Source: Vicia villosa
Lineage: Eukaryota > Streptophyta > Magnoliopsida > Fabales > Fabaceae
Length of the DNA stretch: 64,000 nucleotides
Direction: 5' to 3'
NCBI RefSeq assembly: GCF_029867415.1
Contig: NC_081185.1
Span: forward strand, 106,681,055-106,745,054
The first letter of the stretch is position 1. Every line of letters starts with the position of its first letter. The notes below the pieces were generated by a model. It had not been told where the DNA came from. It saw nothing but the letters and a program-made list of their open reading frames with translations, and ran no database searches. Positions 36,801-48,166 of the stretch are shown in pieces. A program made the translations under genes and the position numbers.

Positions 36801-37999
36801 GAACCAACAAATGGCGAAGTTGGGACCAAGGTGGTAGAACTGCAATGGCATATAGGAAACAATTTCAAAGACCAAATCGAGAGGCGTATCGATTGGAGAA
36901 TTATAAAGGAAAAAATCCTATGTCTCGGTCCCAGTGGAGAAGGCATCAGAGAATAAAAAAGGCTCAGAAGGAATACAGGCCAAGAGAAGCTGGAGAATCT
37001 AGTAGCAACCAAGTCCCATACCAGGGGGCAAAGTCAAACAAACCTCCGGTGGAACGCAGATTATTCGAAGCTGAAAAACTCTTGGATGAAGAAGAAAAGA
37101 TGCGTTCAAATTCTTGGAAAGAAGAGGATAGAATGACAAATGATTTTGATTCTGATGGAGTGTCATCTATAAACTTGAATTGCAATGTTGTTTCCGTACT
37201 CCCTCACGAGTTTAATCAGGAAACTGAAGTAGAAGACTGTGAAGAGGCTGATATCGAAGAAATGACAAAACACAAACCTGTGTGTTACTATGTGCTGAAT
37301 AATGGTGCAGTAGAAGAACAGAATGCTTTCTTCGAAAGGCCTGATGAGGGTATGCGAAATCATTTGAAGCCACTCTATATCAGGGCTAAGATTGAGAACG
37401 TTGGCATTAATAAAGTCCTAGTTGATGGGGGAGCAGCAGTGAACCTAATGCCTCAATACATGCTAAAAAGAATTGGTATGTTCGATACGGATATAAGGCC
37501 ACATAACATGGTTTTATCTAACTACGAAGGCAAAATAGGACAAACACTGGGAGTTGTTCAAGTCAATTTGACAGTAGGCTCAGTTACCAGGCCAACCATG
37601 TTCATGGTTATACCAGCAAAGGCAAACTACAATCTTTTGCTTGGTAGGGAATGGATTCATGGGGTAGCAGCTGTGCCCTCAACAATGCATCAGAGGGTGA
37701 CAATTTGGAGAGAAGATGGTATAGTGGAGAATATCGAAGGTGATCAGAGTTACTACATGGCTGAGGTCAACCAGGTGAACAAAACCAACTTCGACAGGAA
37801 CCTGGCAAACATAGGCCCTTGTCATGCTGCAGAAGAGATGTATACCCCAAATAAAAATGCATTGTACTATTTAACTTTACACCCAAATGGATTCCAATGG
37901 GATAGAGAGATCATGGATGGTCCACCAGATACAGCACCATTGGAGAATTATCCGACAGTACGGCCAACAGGCTGGGACGATGACATTAATCATGTCTGA
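33866..37999 (+). CDS. Gag-protease polyprotein of element V
   Basis: Seen: 1,377 codons, starting MNLRNGK as in other Tat elements, about 65 bases after the primer site. Residues 1-340 are low-complexity and S/T/N-rich. The retrotransposon-gag core lies around 375-540 ([18 protein letters not shown]). A C-H-H-C zinc knuckle ([14 protein letters not shown]) is near residue 655. Two copies of an unusual C-H...C-P-R-C module follow near residues 833-847 and 895-907. The aspartic protease is near residues 1170-1275, with active site [11 protein letters not shown] (aspartate about 1187) and LLLGREW as its second signature. Gag would form the particle and the protease would cut the polyproteins. 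The VDGG form in place of D-S/T-G is usual for this lineage. The end overlaps pol in another frame. Confidence 0.93.
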   Translation: MNLRNGKLKNSAQPIPKRRYNRKMVVTASAGGDQDPPQGSGSGAANSTSTQGTRDATGPNGSRPADNSQALPENNTGLSGTIPVSVSTTAPSSTSAEDVLFASTNAANNLPGQGTNSAFEWRPNSSYGMPYPYGTGVRGAGSIYAPTNNATFSPNVSSVGRSAHNTGFSTQVPHFTTNNQAAFRQEMDASNHDMVGVLARELTSVLSPLMANVTTTNRENMETFQKISSQMNRMAEFMGITPPKRKDKQPSNQEERPILERVQDIVPSSRTATRDVGPSRRTEMFEGTPIINLEASNQRTVPVRQETEEERPRLRIVGRNEHPDEVVQRVRRENLATENNLTAMIERVMANNGLSTGLRRPNYTSPISDYIMQTELPRGTKVPKFTKFSGETNESTVEHIARYLTEAGDLAGNEDLRIKYFPSSLTKNAFIWFTTLPPNSIDAWAYLERLFHEQFYMGQTKISLKELASVKRKFTETIDDYLNRFRLLKSRCFTTVPEHELVEMAAGGLDYSIRKKLDTQYLRDMAQLADRVRQVERLKAEKVRANKSYKKERVAYVEAEDADDESFNDSYSPEEVEIDLAELKEAPPYACKLLNPANGKNPVENDKNDRFPKKTYTFDITKCDEIFDLLVKDGQMILPPNSKIPPLEQRKKRGFCKYHGFLGHKTSQCFLFRDLIQNALNDGRLKFADKTKSHMRVDTNPLNIADASLCEVEDINMVEASEVEVVETKAMFNGKQATESLKGEIVFNTVVEESSKTEITEASKEENSEATEDLRMKLQKIQISEVPPAAVNMVSARRPVSEFGELETWLTRQNGGIEVPPRTESLKEYLWNCHERNGGKQWMCPRCSIMLNRRVEANFERVRRERWEHPGREPNPLLQLYPKMEESLVGFLVRCHKENTEVALCPRCGAVYDEMLARSFERVYCYMSQETQGLRPNLYGFDIWTPTKRPDSPHPRTRRVTFRIPADAPRDRWVQADARTNKWRSWDQGGRTAMAYRKQFQRPNREAYRLENYKGKNPMSRSQWRRHQRIKKAQKEYRPREAGESSSNQVPYQGAKSNKPPVERRLFEAEKLLDEEEKMRSNSWKEEDRMTNDFDSDGVSSINLNCNVVSVLPHEFNQETEVEDCEEADIEEMTKHKPVCYYVLNNGAVEEQNAFFERPDEGMRNHLKPLYIRAKIENVGINKVLVDGGAAVNLMPQYMLKRIGMFDTDIRPHNMVLSNYEGKIGQTLGVVQVNLTVGSVTRPTMFMVIPAKANYNLLLGREWIHGVAAVPSTMHQRVTIWREDGIVENIEGDQSYYMAEVNQVNKTNFDRNLANIGPCHAAEEMYTPNKNALYYLTLHPNGFQWDREIMDGPPDTAPLENYPTVRPTGWDDDINHV

Positions 38000-40900
38000 G
38001 TCTTCGTTCTTCGAAAAGATTTCGGCCTATGTGGCCGAGAACAAAAGGAAGGCGGCTCTCGAAGCCGAACTATCAGATACAAAGATAGATGCAGTTTTAA
38101 CCAAAGAAGGAATAACAGAATTGGAGATACGTGCGAGTTTCGAACTCCCTGAACACACGGCTCCAGACGAAGAGATCATAAGAGAAGAACCAAACCAAAG
38201 GTTGGATGCAATATACGACGAGGAACCTTTGGGGTTCGAAAAAGACCCAATGGCGCCGAATATAAAGATGTTGGCCCAAGATCCACTTGAAGAAGTAAAT
38301 CTTGGAGACAATGATCAAAAAAGGATAACATATATCAGCGCGAAACTAGAACCAGAATTGAAAGCAACGGTCATCAAAATGCTGAAAGAAAACAGAGATT
38401 GTTTTGCTTGGGACTATGATGAGATGCCTGGTCTAGGAAGGGATTTAGTCGAACTAAAATTACCAATAAAAGAAGGGAAGAAGCCCATAAAGCAAACTCC
38501 CAGAAGATTCGCGCCAGAGATTCACTCGAAGATTAAAGCAGAGGTCGAAAGACTCTTACGGTGCAAATTTATCCAAACTACAAGGTATGTTGAGTGGATT
38601 GCTAATATAGTACCTGTAATTAAAAAGAATGGCTCATTAAGAGTATGCATAGACTTTCGTGACCTTAATGCAGCTACTCCTAAAGACGAGTATCCCATGC
38701 CTATAGCAGAAATGCTAGTAGACTCAGCCGCAGGTTTTGAGTATTTGAGCATGTTGGATGGATATTCGGGATACAATCAAATTTTTATAGCAGAAGATGA
38801 TGTATCCAAGACAGCATTTCGTTGCCCAGGGGCAATAGGCACTTACGAATGGGTTGTGATGCCTTTTGGTTTGAAAAACGCTGGGGCAACTTATCAAAGA
38901 GCAATGAATTCTATATTTCATGACTTTATAGAAACATTCATGCAAGTGTATATAGATGACATTGTGGTAAAATCTACCTCGGGTATGAGTCATCTCGATC
39001 ATCTGAGCCAATCATTCGAAAGAATGAGGAAATATGGCTTGAAGATGAACCCCCTTAAATGTGCTTTCTTTGTGCAGGCAGGTGATTTCTTGGGGTTCGT
39101 AGTCCACAAAAAAGGCATAGAAATTAACCAGAACAAGACGAAAGCCATTAGGGAAACCAAGTCCCCATCCACGAAGAAAGAACTACAATCATTATTGGGC
39201 AAGATAAATTTCTTAAGGAGATTTATCTCTAACTTGAGTGGACGCACGCAAGCTTTCTCACCTCTACTTCGGCTTAAGCAAGGAAAATTCGAATGGCGTG
39301 CTGAACATCAAGAAGCTTTCGATCAGATAAAGCAATACTTGACTTGTCCACCAATTCTGTCTCCCCCAAATGGGAAGAAGCACATGCGCCTATACATTTC
39401 AGCATCAGATAAAACAATAGGCAGCATGCTTGCCCAGGAGGATGAGAATGGCATCGAGAGAGCCATTTATTACTTAAGTAGAGTACTCAATGATGCAGAG
39501 ACTAGATATACTGATATAGAAAAACTCTGCCTTTGTTTGTATTTCTCCTGTATCAAACTTAAGTATTATATAAAGCCAGTTGATGTTTACGTTTCATCTC
39601 ATTGTGATGTTATTAAACATATGTTATCTAAGCCAATACTACATAGTCGAATTGGCAAATGGGCTTTGGCCCTTACTGAATATTCATTAATATTTCAGCC
39701 TCTCAAGGCAATGAAAGGTCAGATTGTGTCAGACTTCATTGTCGACCATGCGGTGGTTGAGAATCATCAGCATTATGTGGACTTAAAACCTTGGAAGTTA
39801 TACTTCGATGGTTCAACGCATAGAGAGGGTACTGGGGTTGGAATATTGATAATTTCTCCTGATGGAATTCCAACAAAGCTCAAGTTTAAAATCGAAGGTC
39901 CATTATGCTCCAACAATGAAGCTGAATACGAAGCATTAATTGCTGGACTTGAGGCTTTGTTAGAATTGGGGGCAACCAGAGTCGAAATTAAAGGAGACTC
40001 CGAATTGGTCATCAAACAATTGACAAAGGAGTACAAGTGTATCAAAGAGAATTTGATCATGTATTTTGTCATCGCAAATAGGCTACTCAAGAAATTCGAA
40101 TATGTGGAATTAAAACACGTATCAAGGGTGAATAACCAGGAAGCAAACGACTTGGCACAATTAGCTTCAGGATATAAAGTATCAAAAGAAAAGTTGGAGG
40201 AATTGATTGAAGTAAGAGGAAGAGCAATGTTTACTAAACTTTCGCCAAGTGATCTAGAGAACTCACAATTGGGTTATGCCAACAAAGAACAATTCGAAGT
40301 ACTAAATATAGACTCGTTGGCAGACACAGATTGGAGGAGTCCAATTATTAGCTACCTAAAAAACCCTTCGACGGATACAGACAGGAGAATCAAGTATAGA
40401 GCATTGTCATATTTTTTGATGGGAAATGAATTATTCAAGAAAACTCCTGAAGGGGTATTGTTGAAATGCTTGGGTGAAGCAGAAGCATATTTGGCTCTGT
40501 CGAACGTACATAGTGGGGCATGTGGTGCACATCAAGCAGGGCACAAAATGAAATGGCTCTTGTTTCGTTATGGGATGTATTGGCCTTCGATGTTAAAGGA
40601 TTGCATAGAGTTTGCGAAAGGGTGCCAAGAGTGCCAAGAACATGCAGGTATCCAACACGCTCCAGCAAACGAATTAAGTACGATAGTAAAACCATGGCCT
40701 TTCAGGGGATGGGCATTAGATTTGATTGGAGAAATTCACCCCAAGTCATCTAAAGGTCAAAGGTACATTTTGGTAGGAATAGACTATTTCACAAAATGGG
40801 TCGAAGCAATACCACTGGCAAATGTGGATCAAGAGGCTGTGATTGAGTTTATTCAGAAACACATTATATATAGGTTTGGAATCCCAGAAAGTATAACAAC

Positions 40901-41600
40901 TGATCAGGGATCAGTCTTTACTGGACGAAAAATGCAAGACTTTGCCAGAGAAATAGGTTTCAAGTTATTTACTTCTACACCTTATTACGCCCAAGCAAAT
41001 GGACAGGTTGAAGCAGCAAACAAAATAATAATTGGCCTTATTAAGAAACATGTGGGAAAGAAACCTAAGAATTGGCATAAGACTTTAGATCAAGCGCTCT
41101 GGGCTTGTCGGACATCTCCAAAAGAAGCCACAAATACAACTCCTTTCCAGTTGACGTTTGGACATGATGCAGTACTCCCAATTGAGATATGTTTGCAATC
41201 GGTAAGAATACAAAGACAAGCAGACATTCCTCCCAACGTATACTGGGAGTTAATGATGAATGAGTTAGTAGATTTGGACGAAGACAGACTTCGGGCACTG
41301 GAAATGATAAAAAGGCAAAAGGAAAGAGTGTCCAGAGCATATAATAAAAAGGTGAAAGGTAAAACTTTTGTTAATAATGACTTAGTTTGGAAAGTTATTT
41401 TACCTATAGATCGAAAGAATCAGGCACTTGGTAAATGGTCCCCACATTGGGAAGGACCCTTTCGAATCTTGAAAGTATTCTCGAACAATGCTTACGAAAT
41501 TGAAGAATTAGCAGAAGATCGTAGGATCTTAAGAGTAAACGGGAAATATTTGAAGAGATATAAACCAAGTATGTACGAAGTAAGGATTGCAAAAACGTAG
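37992..41600 (+). CDS. Pol polyprotein of element V: RT, RNase H, second RNase H, integrase
   Basis: Seen: an open frame running from 37887. The first ATG giving a plausible product is 37992-37994 ([10 protein letters not shown]), overlapping the gag-pro stop as ATGTCTGA; the product has 1,202 residues. Counting from the ATG: the reverse transcriptase has the YIDDIVVKS catalytic box near residue 320. Canonical RNase H follows at about 465-585 ([14 protein letters not shown]), then a second, archaeal-type RNase H at about 600-725 ([35 protein letters not shown]). Integrase has an H-H-C-C finger (HSGACGAH...CQECQ) and a D-D-E core ([17 protein letters not shown]), then a C-terminal tail. No stop or frameshift was seen. 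Expression needs reinitiation, frameshifting or splicing, since pol is not in the gag-pro frame. In the related Ogre elements splicing between protease and RT is known. Confidence 0.93.
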   Translation: MSESSFFEKISAYVAENKRKAALEAELSDTKIDAVLTKEGITELEIRASFELPEHTAPDEEIIREEPNQRLDAIYDEEPLGFEKDPMAPNIKMLAQDPLEEVNLGDNDQKRITYISAKLEPELKATVIKMLKENRDCFAWDYDEMPGLGRDLVELKLPIKEGKKPIKQTPRRFAPEIHSKIKAEVERLLRCKFIQTTRYVEWIANIVPVIKKNGSLRVCIDFRDLNAATPKDEYPMPIAEMLVDSAAGFEYLSMLDGYSGYNQIFIAEDDVSKTAFRCPGAIGTYEWVVMPFGLKNAGATYQRAMNSIFHDFIETFMQVYIDDIVVKSTSGMSHLDHLSQSFERMRKYGLKMNPLKCAFFVQAGDFLGFVVHKKGIEINQNKTKAIRETKSPSTKKELQSLLGKINFLRRFISNLSGRTQAFSPLLRLKQGKFEWRAEHQEAFDQIKQYLTCPPILSPPNGKKHMRLYISASDKTIGSMLAQEDENGIERAIYYLSRVLNDAETRYTDIEKLCLCLYFSCIKLKYYIKPVDVYVSSHCDVIKHMLSKPILHSRIGKWALALTEYSLIFQPLKAMKGQIVSDFIVDHAVVENHQHYVDLKPWKLYFDGSTHREGTGVGILIISPDGIPTKLKFKIEGPLCSNNEAEYEALIAGLEALLELGATRVEIKGDSELVIKQLTKEYKCIKENLIMYFVIANRLLKKFEYVELKHVSRVNNQEANDLAQLASGYKVSKEKLEELIEVRGRAMFTKLSPSDLENSQLGYANKEQFEVLNIDSLADTDWRSPIISYLKNPSTDTDRRIKYRALSYFLMGNELFKKTPEGVLLKCLGEAEAYLALSNVHSGACGAHQAGHKMKWLLFRYGMYWPSMLKDCIEFAKGCQECQEHAGIQHAPANELSTIVKPWPFRGWALDLIGEIHPKSSKGQRYILVGIDYFTKWVEAIPLANVDQEAVIEFIQKHIIYRFGIPESITTDQGSVFTGRKMQDFAREIGFKLFTSTPYYAQANGQVEAANKIIIGLIKKHVGKKPKNWHKTLDQALWACRTSPKEATNTTPFQLTFGHDAVLPIEICLQSVRIQRQADIPPNVYWELMMNELVDLDEDRLRALEMIKRQKERVSRAYNKKVKGKTFVNNDLVWKVILPIDRKNQALGKWSPHWEGPFRILKVFSNNAYEIEELAEDRRILRVNGKYLKRYKPSMYEVRIAKT

Positions 41601-41867
41601 ATACTCAGGGTACTACGAAAAGCCAAAATGGTCAGGCATGTGTCAAAACATATACGCTACGTTGATCAAAATGGCTTTGCGATCAGAATAAATTTTAAAT
41701 GGAAGGAAAAGAGTCTAAGGAGACACCAAAAGTGTTTTTCATTTAAAAGCATGGAAGTACATGCATTACAAGGGATCCAAAGAACAGGATCCAAGATTAC
41801 AAAAAAAAAAAAAAAAAAAAAAAAAGGGCATATAAATAAAAAAAAAAAACCCTAAGGAAAAAACTAG
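41601..41867. other. Spacer with A-tract between pol and the antisense genes
   Basis: Contains A-runs at 41801-41824 and around 41840-41850. Since the antisense gene ends at 41868, these appear as T-rich sequence downstream of it. No gene is seen. Confidence 0.6.
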
Positions 41868-42602
41868 CTAGTTGATCCTTTGGTCCAAGCCTTCCAAGGA
41901 CAGCACAGGCGAAGGTTCAGCTTCGAACATATCCCTGGCTCCAGAGCCACGCATCCGCCTCACTACACCTTTCTTCAGGAAAATGTAACTGAGGAGTCTC
42001 CCGTAGGGAAGACAAGTCACACTCCCTCGACGGTCAACACCGATAGAGACAGCTTTAACAAGTCCTTTAAAGATCATTAAAGGAATGTTAATTTTCCTCC
42101 CTCGAAGACCACAGAGGATGAACTCCAAGTCTTCAACCATGATGTTGTTTTCATCGATCCGCCGAGGTTGGAAGTTCCCCACGAGCATCTGGTGCCAGAT
42201 CCTGATGACTTTGGCACTGAAGCGATCATTGTCCATAAGAGTTCTCAACATGAGATGAGTAGTCATGCTGAAACTGTTGTCATCAAAAGTTTCACCAGAG
42301 TTATTGCATCTTATTAGGTTGGCAATAGTGGTGGGAGTGATGCTGAGACGAGCGTGTCGAATTTCAGAATCAATGGTGGTCCTACCTTCAGGATCTATGC
42401 GTAAAGACGCATTCATCCAGAATTCTGCCACCATGTTGGGGTAAATAGCACCCTCCAAGACTTCTTCAAAATAGAAGTCCAGTTCTTGGTTGACAAAGAG
42501 GTTTTCGATGTTGATAAAATGACGAACAAGTTCATCCTCAGAGAGTCTGAACTCGCCTCTGATGAGGGCTTTGATGTCGTTAAAGAAGAGAGGTTCAGCC
42601 AT
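41868..42602 (-). CDS. Antisense ORF 2 of element V, plant transposon-associated protein
   Basis: Seen: a 244-codon minus-strand frame starting MAEPLFFNDIKALIRGEF, with FYFEEVLEGAIYPNMVAEFW near residue 58 and LMLRTLMDNDRF in the middle. It resembles the uncharacterised 'putative plant transposon protein' family often found in plant repeat annotations; that is an impression and not a proven match. A strong TATA box (TCTATATAAAG, 42709-42720) lies about 110 bases upstream on the same strand, so it probably has its own promoter, opposite to the retrotransposon genome. No membrane segment or catalytic motif is recognised. It is uninterrupted, unlike antisense ORF 1. Confidence 0.65.
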   Translation of the reverse strand: MAEPLFFNDIKALIRGEFRLSEDELVRHFINIENLFVNQELDFYFEEVLEGAIYPNMVAEFWMNASLRIDPEGRTTIDSEIRHARLSITPTTIANLIRCNNSGETFDDNSFSMTTHLMLRTLMDNDRFSAKVIRIWHQMLVGNFQPRRIDENNIMVEDLEFILCGLRGRKINIPLMIFKGLVKAVSIGVDRRGSVTCLPYGRLLSYIFLKKGVVRRMRGSGARDMFEAEPSPVLSLEGLDQRIN

Positions 42603-42708
42603 TGCAAGATAAGAAAGGTGTTCTGAGAGAGAAGTTGTGTGTTTTCTTTTTCTGTGTTTGGTTTGGAGAGAAAGCGCATGAATGAAGAAATGAAGACAAT
42701 ATTTGACC

Positions 42709-42720
42709 CTTTATATAGAC
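42709..42720 (-). promoter_or_regulatory. TATA box for antisense ORF 2
   Basis: GTCTATATAAAG on the minus strand, about 110 bases before the ATG at 42602. A transcript would start near 42680, leaving a short leader. Confidence 0.6.
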
Positions 42721-43160
42721 TGGGAATACTGAAGGGTGGTTTTTAATTGTTAATGAGTGATTGGACTGCGGTTGGTTTTCCAAAGAAAGAAGTTATGGCT
42801 TCCGCCGTTTCCCGCCCTTGGAAGTTGAGAAGTAATCATGAAACTGATGCACGCACGTCTTAAACCGACGTTTTGGAGAAAGTGACGTCACTGTTTAATA
42901 ATGATTATGGCTAGAGAAGGGGAAACGTCAAGTCTAGAGGCAAGGATGCTGCGAAAGATGTTCAGGTTCTACACGTTGCATTAAATAAAAAGCACTGTAG
43001 AGAATCTAAAGATATATTTTGGCAGAAATGTTTAGATTCGCTAAAAGTAATGCTGGCAAACATTATAGATATAAATGGGAGTCAAGCATACAAATATTAT
43101 GAGTCTACAGTAGTTTCGATTACAAAACAAAGGTGCAACAAGTAACAGGACTGAAAACAT

Positions 43161-46100
43161 CTAGTTAAAATCCTTAGGGAGATCCGTTTTGATCTTCAAG
43201 TATTGAGTCTCCCACGAAGACATACGAAGCTCAATTAGTGCCCGTTGTTTCTTCAATCTTTCGATTTCTGGCACTAATTTCTGTGCAGTCTCGAAATGTC
43301 TAATTCCCGACTGCACCACTTCGAGCAAATCTTGTTGGTTAGATTTTTGTATGGCTGCCTGACAACGTTCAGCTTCTTTTATCTTGTCCTCGAGTGCCTT
43401 TATCTCTTGTTTCCAGGAGTTGATGTTCTTCTCATAATCATCAAAGGCCTTCTGATTTTCTGAATGTTTAAGCTTGAGGGCCTCACCTTGTTTCGTTGCG
43501 TCCACAGCAGAGTTCCATGAAGAGTCATGAGAGGCCATTGTCTCAGATAGCTCTTTTTCGACATTTTGCTTTCGAAGAATGTTGGCCTGGAGTTGCTCGA
43601 GTAGAGAGCCTAACAGAACAATTACCTCTGAAACTTCTGTGGAAACTTGAAGCAAATCTACCTTCTTTAGAAGTTGATTTAAGTTGTGACTCTTAATAGG
43701 TTCCCGGTTGAGGACGTCTACAAGATTGACCCCAAAGAATCTCTCTTTTATTTGTCGGAGGAGGCTAGGAATATCTTCTTTATCACTAGATTCTACAGTT
43801 GCAGCTGGAGAGACATTAAGTTCCGAAGGCGAAGAAGTATTCGCATCCATGATGGCCTTTAAGAAACTAAGAGGATCAGTTTGCTTAAGTTGTTCCAGCT
43901 CCAAAGGAGTAGGCTTCACGGGGGCAAGCGTCGAAGTTGTCTCAGGAATGGTTTTCGTATCAAGAGTCGAAGTCCCTTGAGGATCTTGTTTTTCTGGTTG
44001 AGAAATTTCTTCCATAGCATCTTGCTCCGACGCAGTATCTTCACTGTCATGTGTTTGGGGGTTCACATTGTCGCTGCCTGAGAATGGGTGATCTTCTTCC
44101 AAATTTTTGTCTTGATGAGTAGGTGGGGATTCGTCAGTGGAGTGACTTTCTTCGACTGGTTCATTAGGCAATATGGTAGCAATTGGCCTAACGTCTTCAA
44201 AGACTGGCGAGAGAACATGAGTTTGATTTTGAGAGGTACCTATGTTAAACAGAGCAAAGTTAGTCATAAAGATAAGCCTTTGAGGGGTTTAGTTGACGAA
44301 AGTTAAAGTTTGACAATTACCGTAAAGTTTGTCAACATTAATGGTAAAGCCATGGTCCTTGAAACCTGAAGTGGCAGTGCCAGCGTCTTCCTGCAATAAC
44401 AAGGTAAATGTCAGTTTAATTATTTGGTTAAGATCACAAGATAATATGTGGGGTGGAACCCAAATACCTTGGTTGGGATATTGTCTGGACTTGAATTATG
44501 ACTTTCCACAACGAAAGCATTACTAGCAGTTTTCAAAGGAGACTCTTCAGAGGACGCCTTATCACCAGGAGAAACAGTTTTAGAGGGGCTTATCCTTTTC
44601 CCTTTTCTTGAAGGGGTAACAGCTTTTTGTCTCTTCTTGTGTCCTTGTCTAGTTTGGGGAGGGGATTTATCTTCGCCATCTGAGGCAGCTGTCGAGGAAG
44701 CTTTCCGCTTCGAACCTGTTGGGGGTTTCGAGCTCTGGCAAATAGACGATAAGTAAGATGGATACTACTCACAGATTGTACAAAATCAAGAATATGAGAT
44801 GAGTATGTACCGTGGGCTTCTTGCCAGTAACGATGGAATCACTTTCACTTGGTTTGTTGCTCTTAGATGTCCCAGAATCTTTTTGGGCAGAAGCTTCCTT
44901 GATCTTCCTCCTTCGTGCAACAGCTGTAGTTGAAACTGAAATCAGTATATCAGCAAAGAAAAGAAAAGTCAGTCGAAAAGATTGTCTTAATCCAAACCTT
45001 CAGGTATTGGGGTCAGGACACGAACATGTTTAAGATCTATATGAAGATGTCCTTTGAAAGTATCCAAGGTATGCTTAGTCGGAACCACTCGTTCAGCGCG
45101 TTTTTTGGTACTCTCTTGAAGAATTTTGAGAGCATTCCCACACACGAACCAGTCTGGGAAAGGAGGACTTAGAGCCACACCAAAATCAGCACTTGGTAGT
45201 GGAGGGAATTTTGAGTTAGTTCTCGAGCAAGGCTATCAGCATCAAAGATTTGGGAGCTATAATAATCCGTCCACCATTGATGGAAGTCTGGTGTAGAATA
45301 AAAAGCAGGTTCGAAAGAGACAGGAGGAAGTTTGGTGGTGCCAACGTATTTGTTGATTTTTGTTTTACATTCTTCTTCAGTCAAGTACAAGGTATGAAAA
45401 CACATATGGTTTCTTTTCTCATATAAACACTTGGGTTTTATTTGAACCAACCCAAACTGCCTCGAGACCAAATTTGGTTGGTAACACATGAGAATGCATT
45501 GACCTTTTGATGGTCGAAGACGATGGGAAAATAACCTTGGAGTCAGAAAGGCTTCCCAAATTTCCATAGACTCAGTTTGTTGATCTTGAGATGTTGATGG
45601 AAATTTTCGAGTAAACCATTCAGGACCTATTGTCCTCCTGGTCCCTTCTATAGTTCGATTCTTGATTTTGCTATCCTCCTCATTGACGTTTCCTCGAAAG
45701 GGAAGATGAGTTTCGAATGTAGCATTAAGCCACAGTTGTAACAGCCAGAAAGGGCCAGCATAAAGTAAACTACCGGATTTGAAATTCTTGGTAAGGGTTG
45801 CAGCTTCGCTGAGGTTTTCATAAAGAGACCCTAAAAGCAGTTGGCTGAGGTTGAGCTTTTTTCCAGCATGCAACTGATTAGCCATGCAAAGGTATCTCTT
45901 TGCAACTTGAATAGATCTTGAGCAGAAGGCACATCGTGAAAGCCATAGCGCTAGAAAAGCAATATGTTCTTCATCGGATACTGCCGTTTCGGTGGTAATA
46001 TGATGGTTCTGGATGAATGCAGTATAAGTGACTTGCGAGTCATTAAAACCAATAGTATCATCATCCATTTCATTAGGATCGAAGGTTTCGCCAGTTGGTC

Positions 46101-46731
46101 GAAGTCCTGTAATCGCAGCCACATCAAAAAGAGTAGGGGTAACCATTCCACAGGGGAGATGGAAAGTGTTGTGAGAAGCATCCCAAAAGTGAACCGCTGC
46201 TACTAACATGGGTTGGTTGTATTCTAAACCTGTCTTTGACAGTTGAATCAAATCGTATATTCCTAACGATTTCCAGAAGGATTCTTTCTGTTTCTCTACT
46301 TTTTCTAACCAGGCATAGTACAAATCAGGATCCTTGGCCAAAGGAATTGACCTAAACACTTTTACAGAGTTGGTCATATAGTTTAACCTAATTTTCGCCA
46401 AAGCTAAAGGAGTTACAGTTGGAGTTTCTTCCATGTTAGCAGATTTTCCTGAGGGAGAACAGCCATCCTCATCTATCCTAATTTTGCTAACTAATGGTCT
46501 GGTCTTGTAATAAGCATGGAAGAATTTATTCAGAGATGAGATATTTTCACCTGGTAATGGACCCATAAAAGCGAGAGATTTTCCAGAAAGTTCAAAGGGA
46601 ATGATTACCTGGGAAGCGTAAATAGCGCGTATTTCTTCGGTGTTAGGGTTTTGAACGTACTCTTGTTCCCCAGACCGTGTTGTTGATTGGAGCTTCAAAG
46701 CAGGTTGAAGAACATTTGAAGATGAAGCCAT
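43161..46731 (-). pseudogene. Antisense five-exon PMD gene of element V, with one frameshift
   Basis: Seen: exons on the minus strand 46731-44998, 44935-44811, 44734-44468, 44390-44321 and 44239-43161. All junctions are GT...AG and the reading phase fits at each. Exon 1 starts MASSSNVLQPALK and carries the plant mobile domain, including VAAVHFWDASHNTFHLPCG and TLFDVAAITGLRPTGETFDP. Exons 2-3 are basic and S/K/P-rich with nuclear-localisation-like runs (RRRKIKE, GHKKRQK). Exon 5 is acidic, then forms a coiled coil (about 43161-43560, heptad-like leucines) ending near DLPKDFN. Near 45210 exon 1 shifts frame by one base, with no intron that could remove it, so this copy is probably truncated after QNSLHYQ (stop at 45169). 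Tat elements with antisense PMD-like genes are known; its role is not. Confidence 0.75.
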
Positions 46732-46840
46732 AGAGAAATTTCTGATTAAGAGAACGAGATTTTGAAGAAATTGAAGATGTTTGATTTTTTGAAGAAGATG
46801 AAGAAATAGGAATGAAAGGTTGTGTAGAAGTGCAAGGCCA

Positions 46841-46850
46841 AGTATTTAAA
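46841..46850 (-). promoter_or_regulatory. TATA-like box for the antisense PMD gene
   Basis: TTTAAATACT on the minus strand, about 115 bases before the ATG at 46731. This is the same promoter-to-start spacing as for antisense ORF 2. Confidence 0.5.
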
Positions 46851-47180
46851 GGTTTAACGGAAACCTTTTTTAAATCTTTTGGGTAAAATCCAAAGAACAC
46901 GTGGCGGCTGGTGATTTAATCCAACGGCGGTCGAATAAAGTTAGCTTCACTCCTAGTATGTAGGAGTAATGATCAAGAAGTATGGTTAAAACGTGGGAAT
47001 GTAAGTTATGAGAAGACATCTTTGAAAATGACAAGACGTTTCGGAAACAGGGTCATCTATGATTATGACGTTAGTCAGCAGTCTTGGAACTCTCAAAGAT
47101 CAATAAAGAACGAAATCTTATAATAACAAGAAACGCCTATTTCTGTTGACTCTCGAAACAGGCATTTATTGGGGGCAATT
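46851..47180. other. Spacer upstream of the antisense PMD gene, ending in the V purine tract
   Basis: No gene. TTATTGGGGGCAATTT directly before the 3' LTR (47166-47180) is the probable polypurine tract. The stretch would also hold upstream promoter elements of the antisense gene. Confidence 0.5.
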
Positions 47181-48166
47181 TGTTAGCTGAAGATTTCGTT
47201 TTATATTATTTATCCTTCGAAGAAGTAGAAAATCGAAGGAAAGATGGTTATTGATGGCCATCCCTTAAAAATAAAAGAATGGCTACTGATGGCCATGCTT
47301 CGAGAGTAAAGATTTCTAAGTTCGCTATGAAGATAATGAATACTGAAAGCTAGTGAAAAGTATGTGTCTTCGGGGACTTAGACAAATTTGTAAATATATT
47401 CAAGTATTACTACTTAGCGTGTTTTTTCGTAGTGTTTGTTTAATACACTGCCACGCGTCGAAGACAGACTCAGGCGGGAAGATTTGAAATTCGAAGACGG
47501 TTTCGTAACTGTCCAAGTAACAGATGGCATCGCTAGAAGTCCTTATGAGAAACGTGGCAGCAGATTAGTATAGGACCGTTAAGGTCGAAACTAGTATAAA
47601 TAGGAGTCTTAATGTTAGGATTCCGTGTGTTCATTTTGTACAAATCACTCACATATTTACTCAAGTATCAAGCGTTAAGAGAAAGAGTTCGCTGAGAAAA
47701 TGTACGTATGACACCACCATTTTAATACATGTGTATTATCTTTTGTTTTTATCTTCCAGAATTACTGCATTTCGTTTACTTCTTGCCATTTACATTTCTG
47801 TATCTTTACTTTAACGTCATTTATTTTCGAATTACTTTCATGTTATTTACTTTCAAAGTCTTTTACATTTCTGCAGTTTAAGATTCTTTACGTTTCAATA
47901 GTCCTTTTAATTTTCTATGTTATGTTACTTATCTTTTCATTGAAGTCACATTTATATATAACAAAGTGATTGTCAAGACTATTTGTTCTTTAATCGAACA
48001 ACGCTTATTGAAGAAGACAAATAATGAATATGGTTCGAATAAACGTTGATGACAATCTTCTTGACCATGTGTCCTAGGATCAATCTAGTCGATCCTGCAA
48101 GTAACCAAATCATATTTATTATAGTTTGGAAGACTAGCGGTTGTTTACCGGAAATCACCGTAAACA
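47181..48166 (+). repeat. 3' LTR of element V
   Basis: 986 bp, matching 32793-33781 except for seven single-base differences (all transitions in my reading) and a small indel after CTTTTGTTTT. TATAAATA lies at 47595-47602. Confidence 0.93.

Larger units (their letters stand above)
32793..48166 (+). mobile_element. Complete Tat-lineage Ty3/gypsy retrotransposon with antisense genes (element V)
   Basis: A 15,374-bp element bordered by the target duplication GGGTT (32788-32792 and 48167-48171), with LTRs of 989 and 986 bp. Order: 5' LTR, primer site, gag-pro, pol (RT, RNase H, second RNase H, integrase), an A-tract, then two minus-strand genes, a purine-rich tract and the 3' LTR. The dual RNase H and antisense frames between pol and 3' LTR are recognised traits of the Tat lineage. 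The two LTRs differ by seven single-base changes and a small indel in my comparison, so insertion was recent. Both structural frames are open, so it could be autonomous. Confidence 0.93.
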
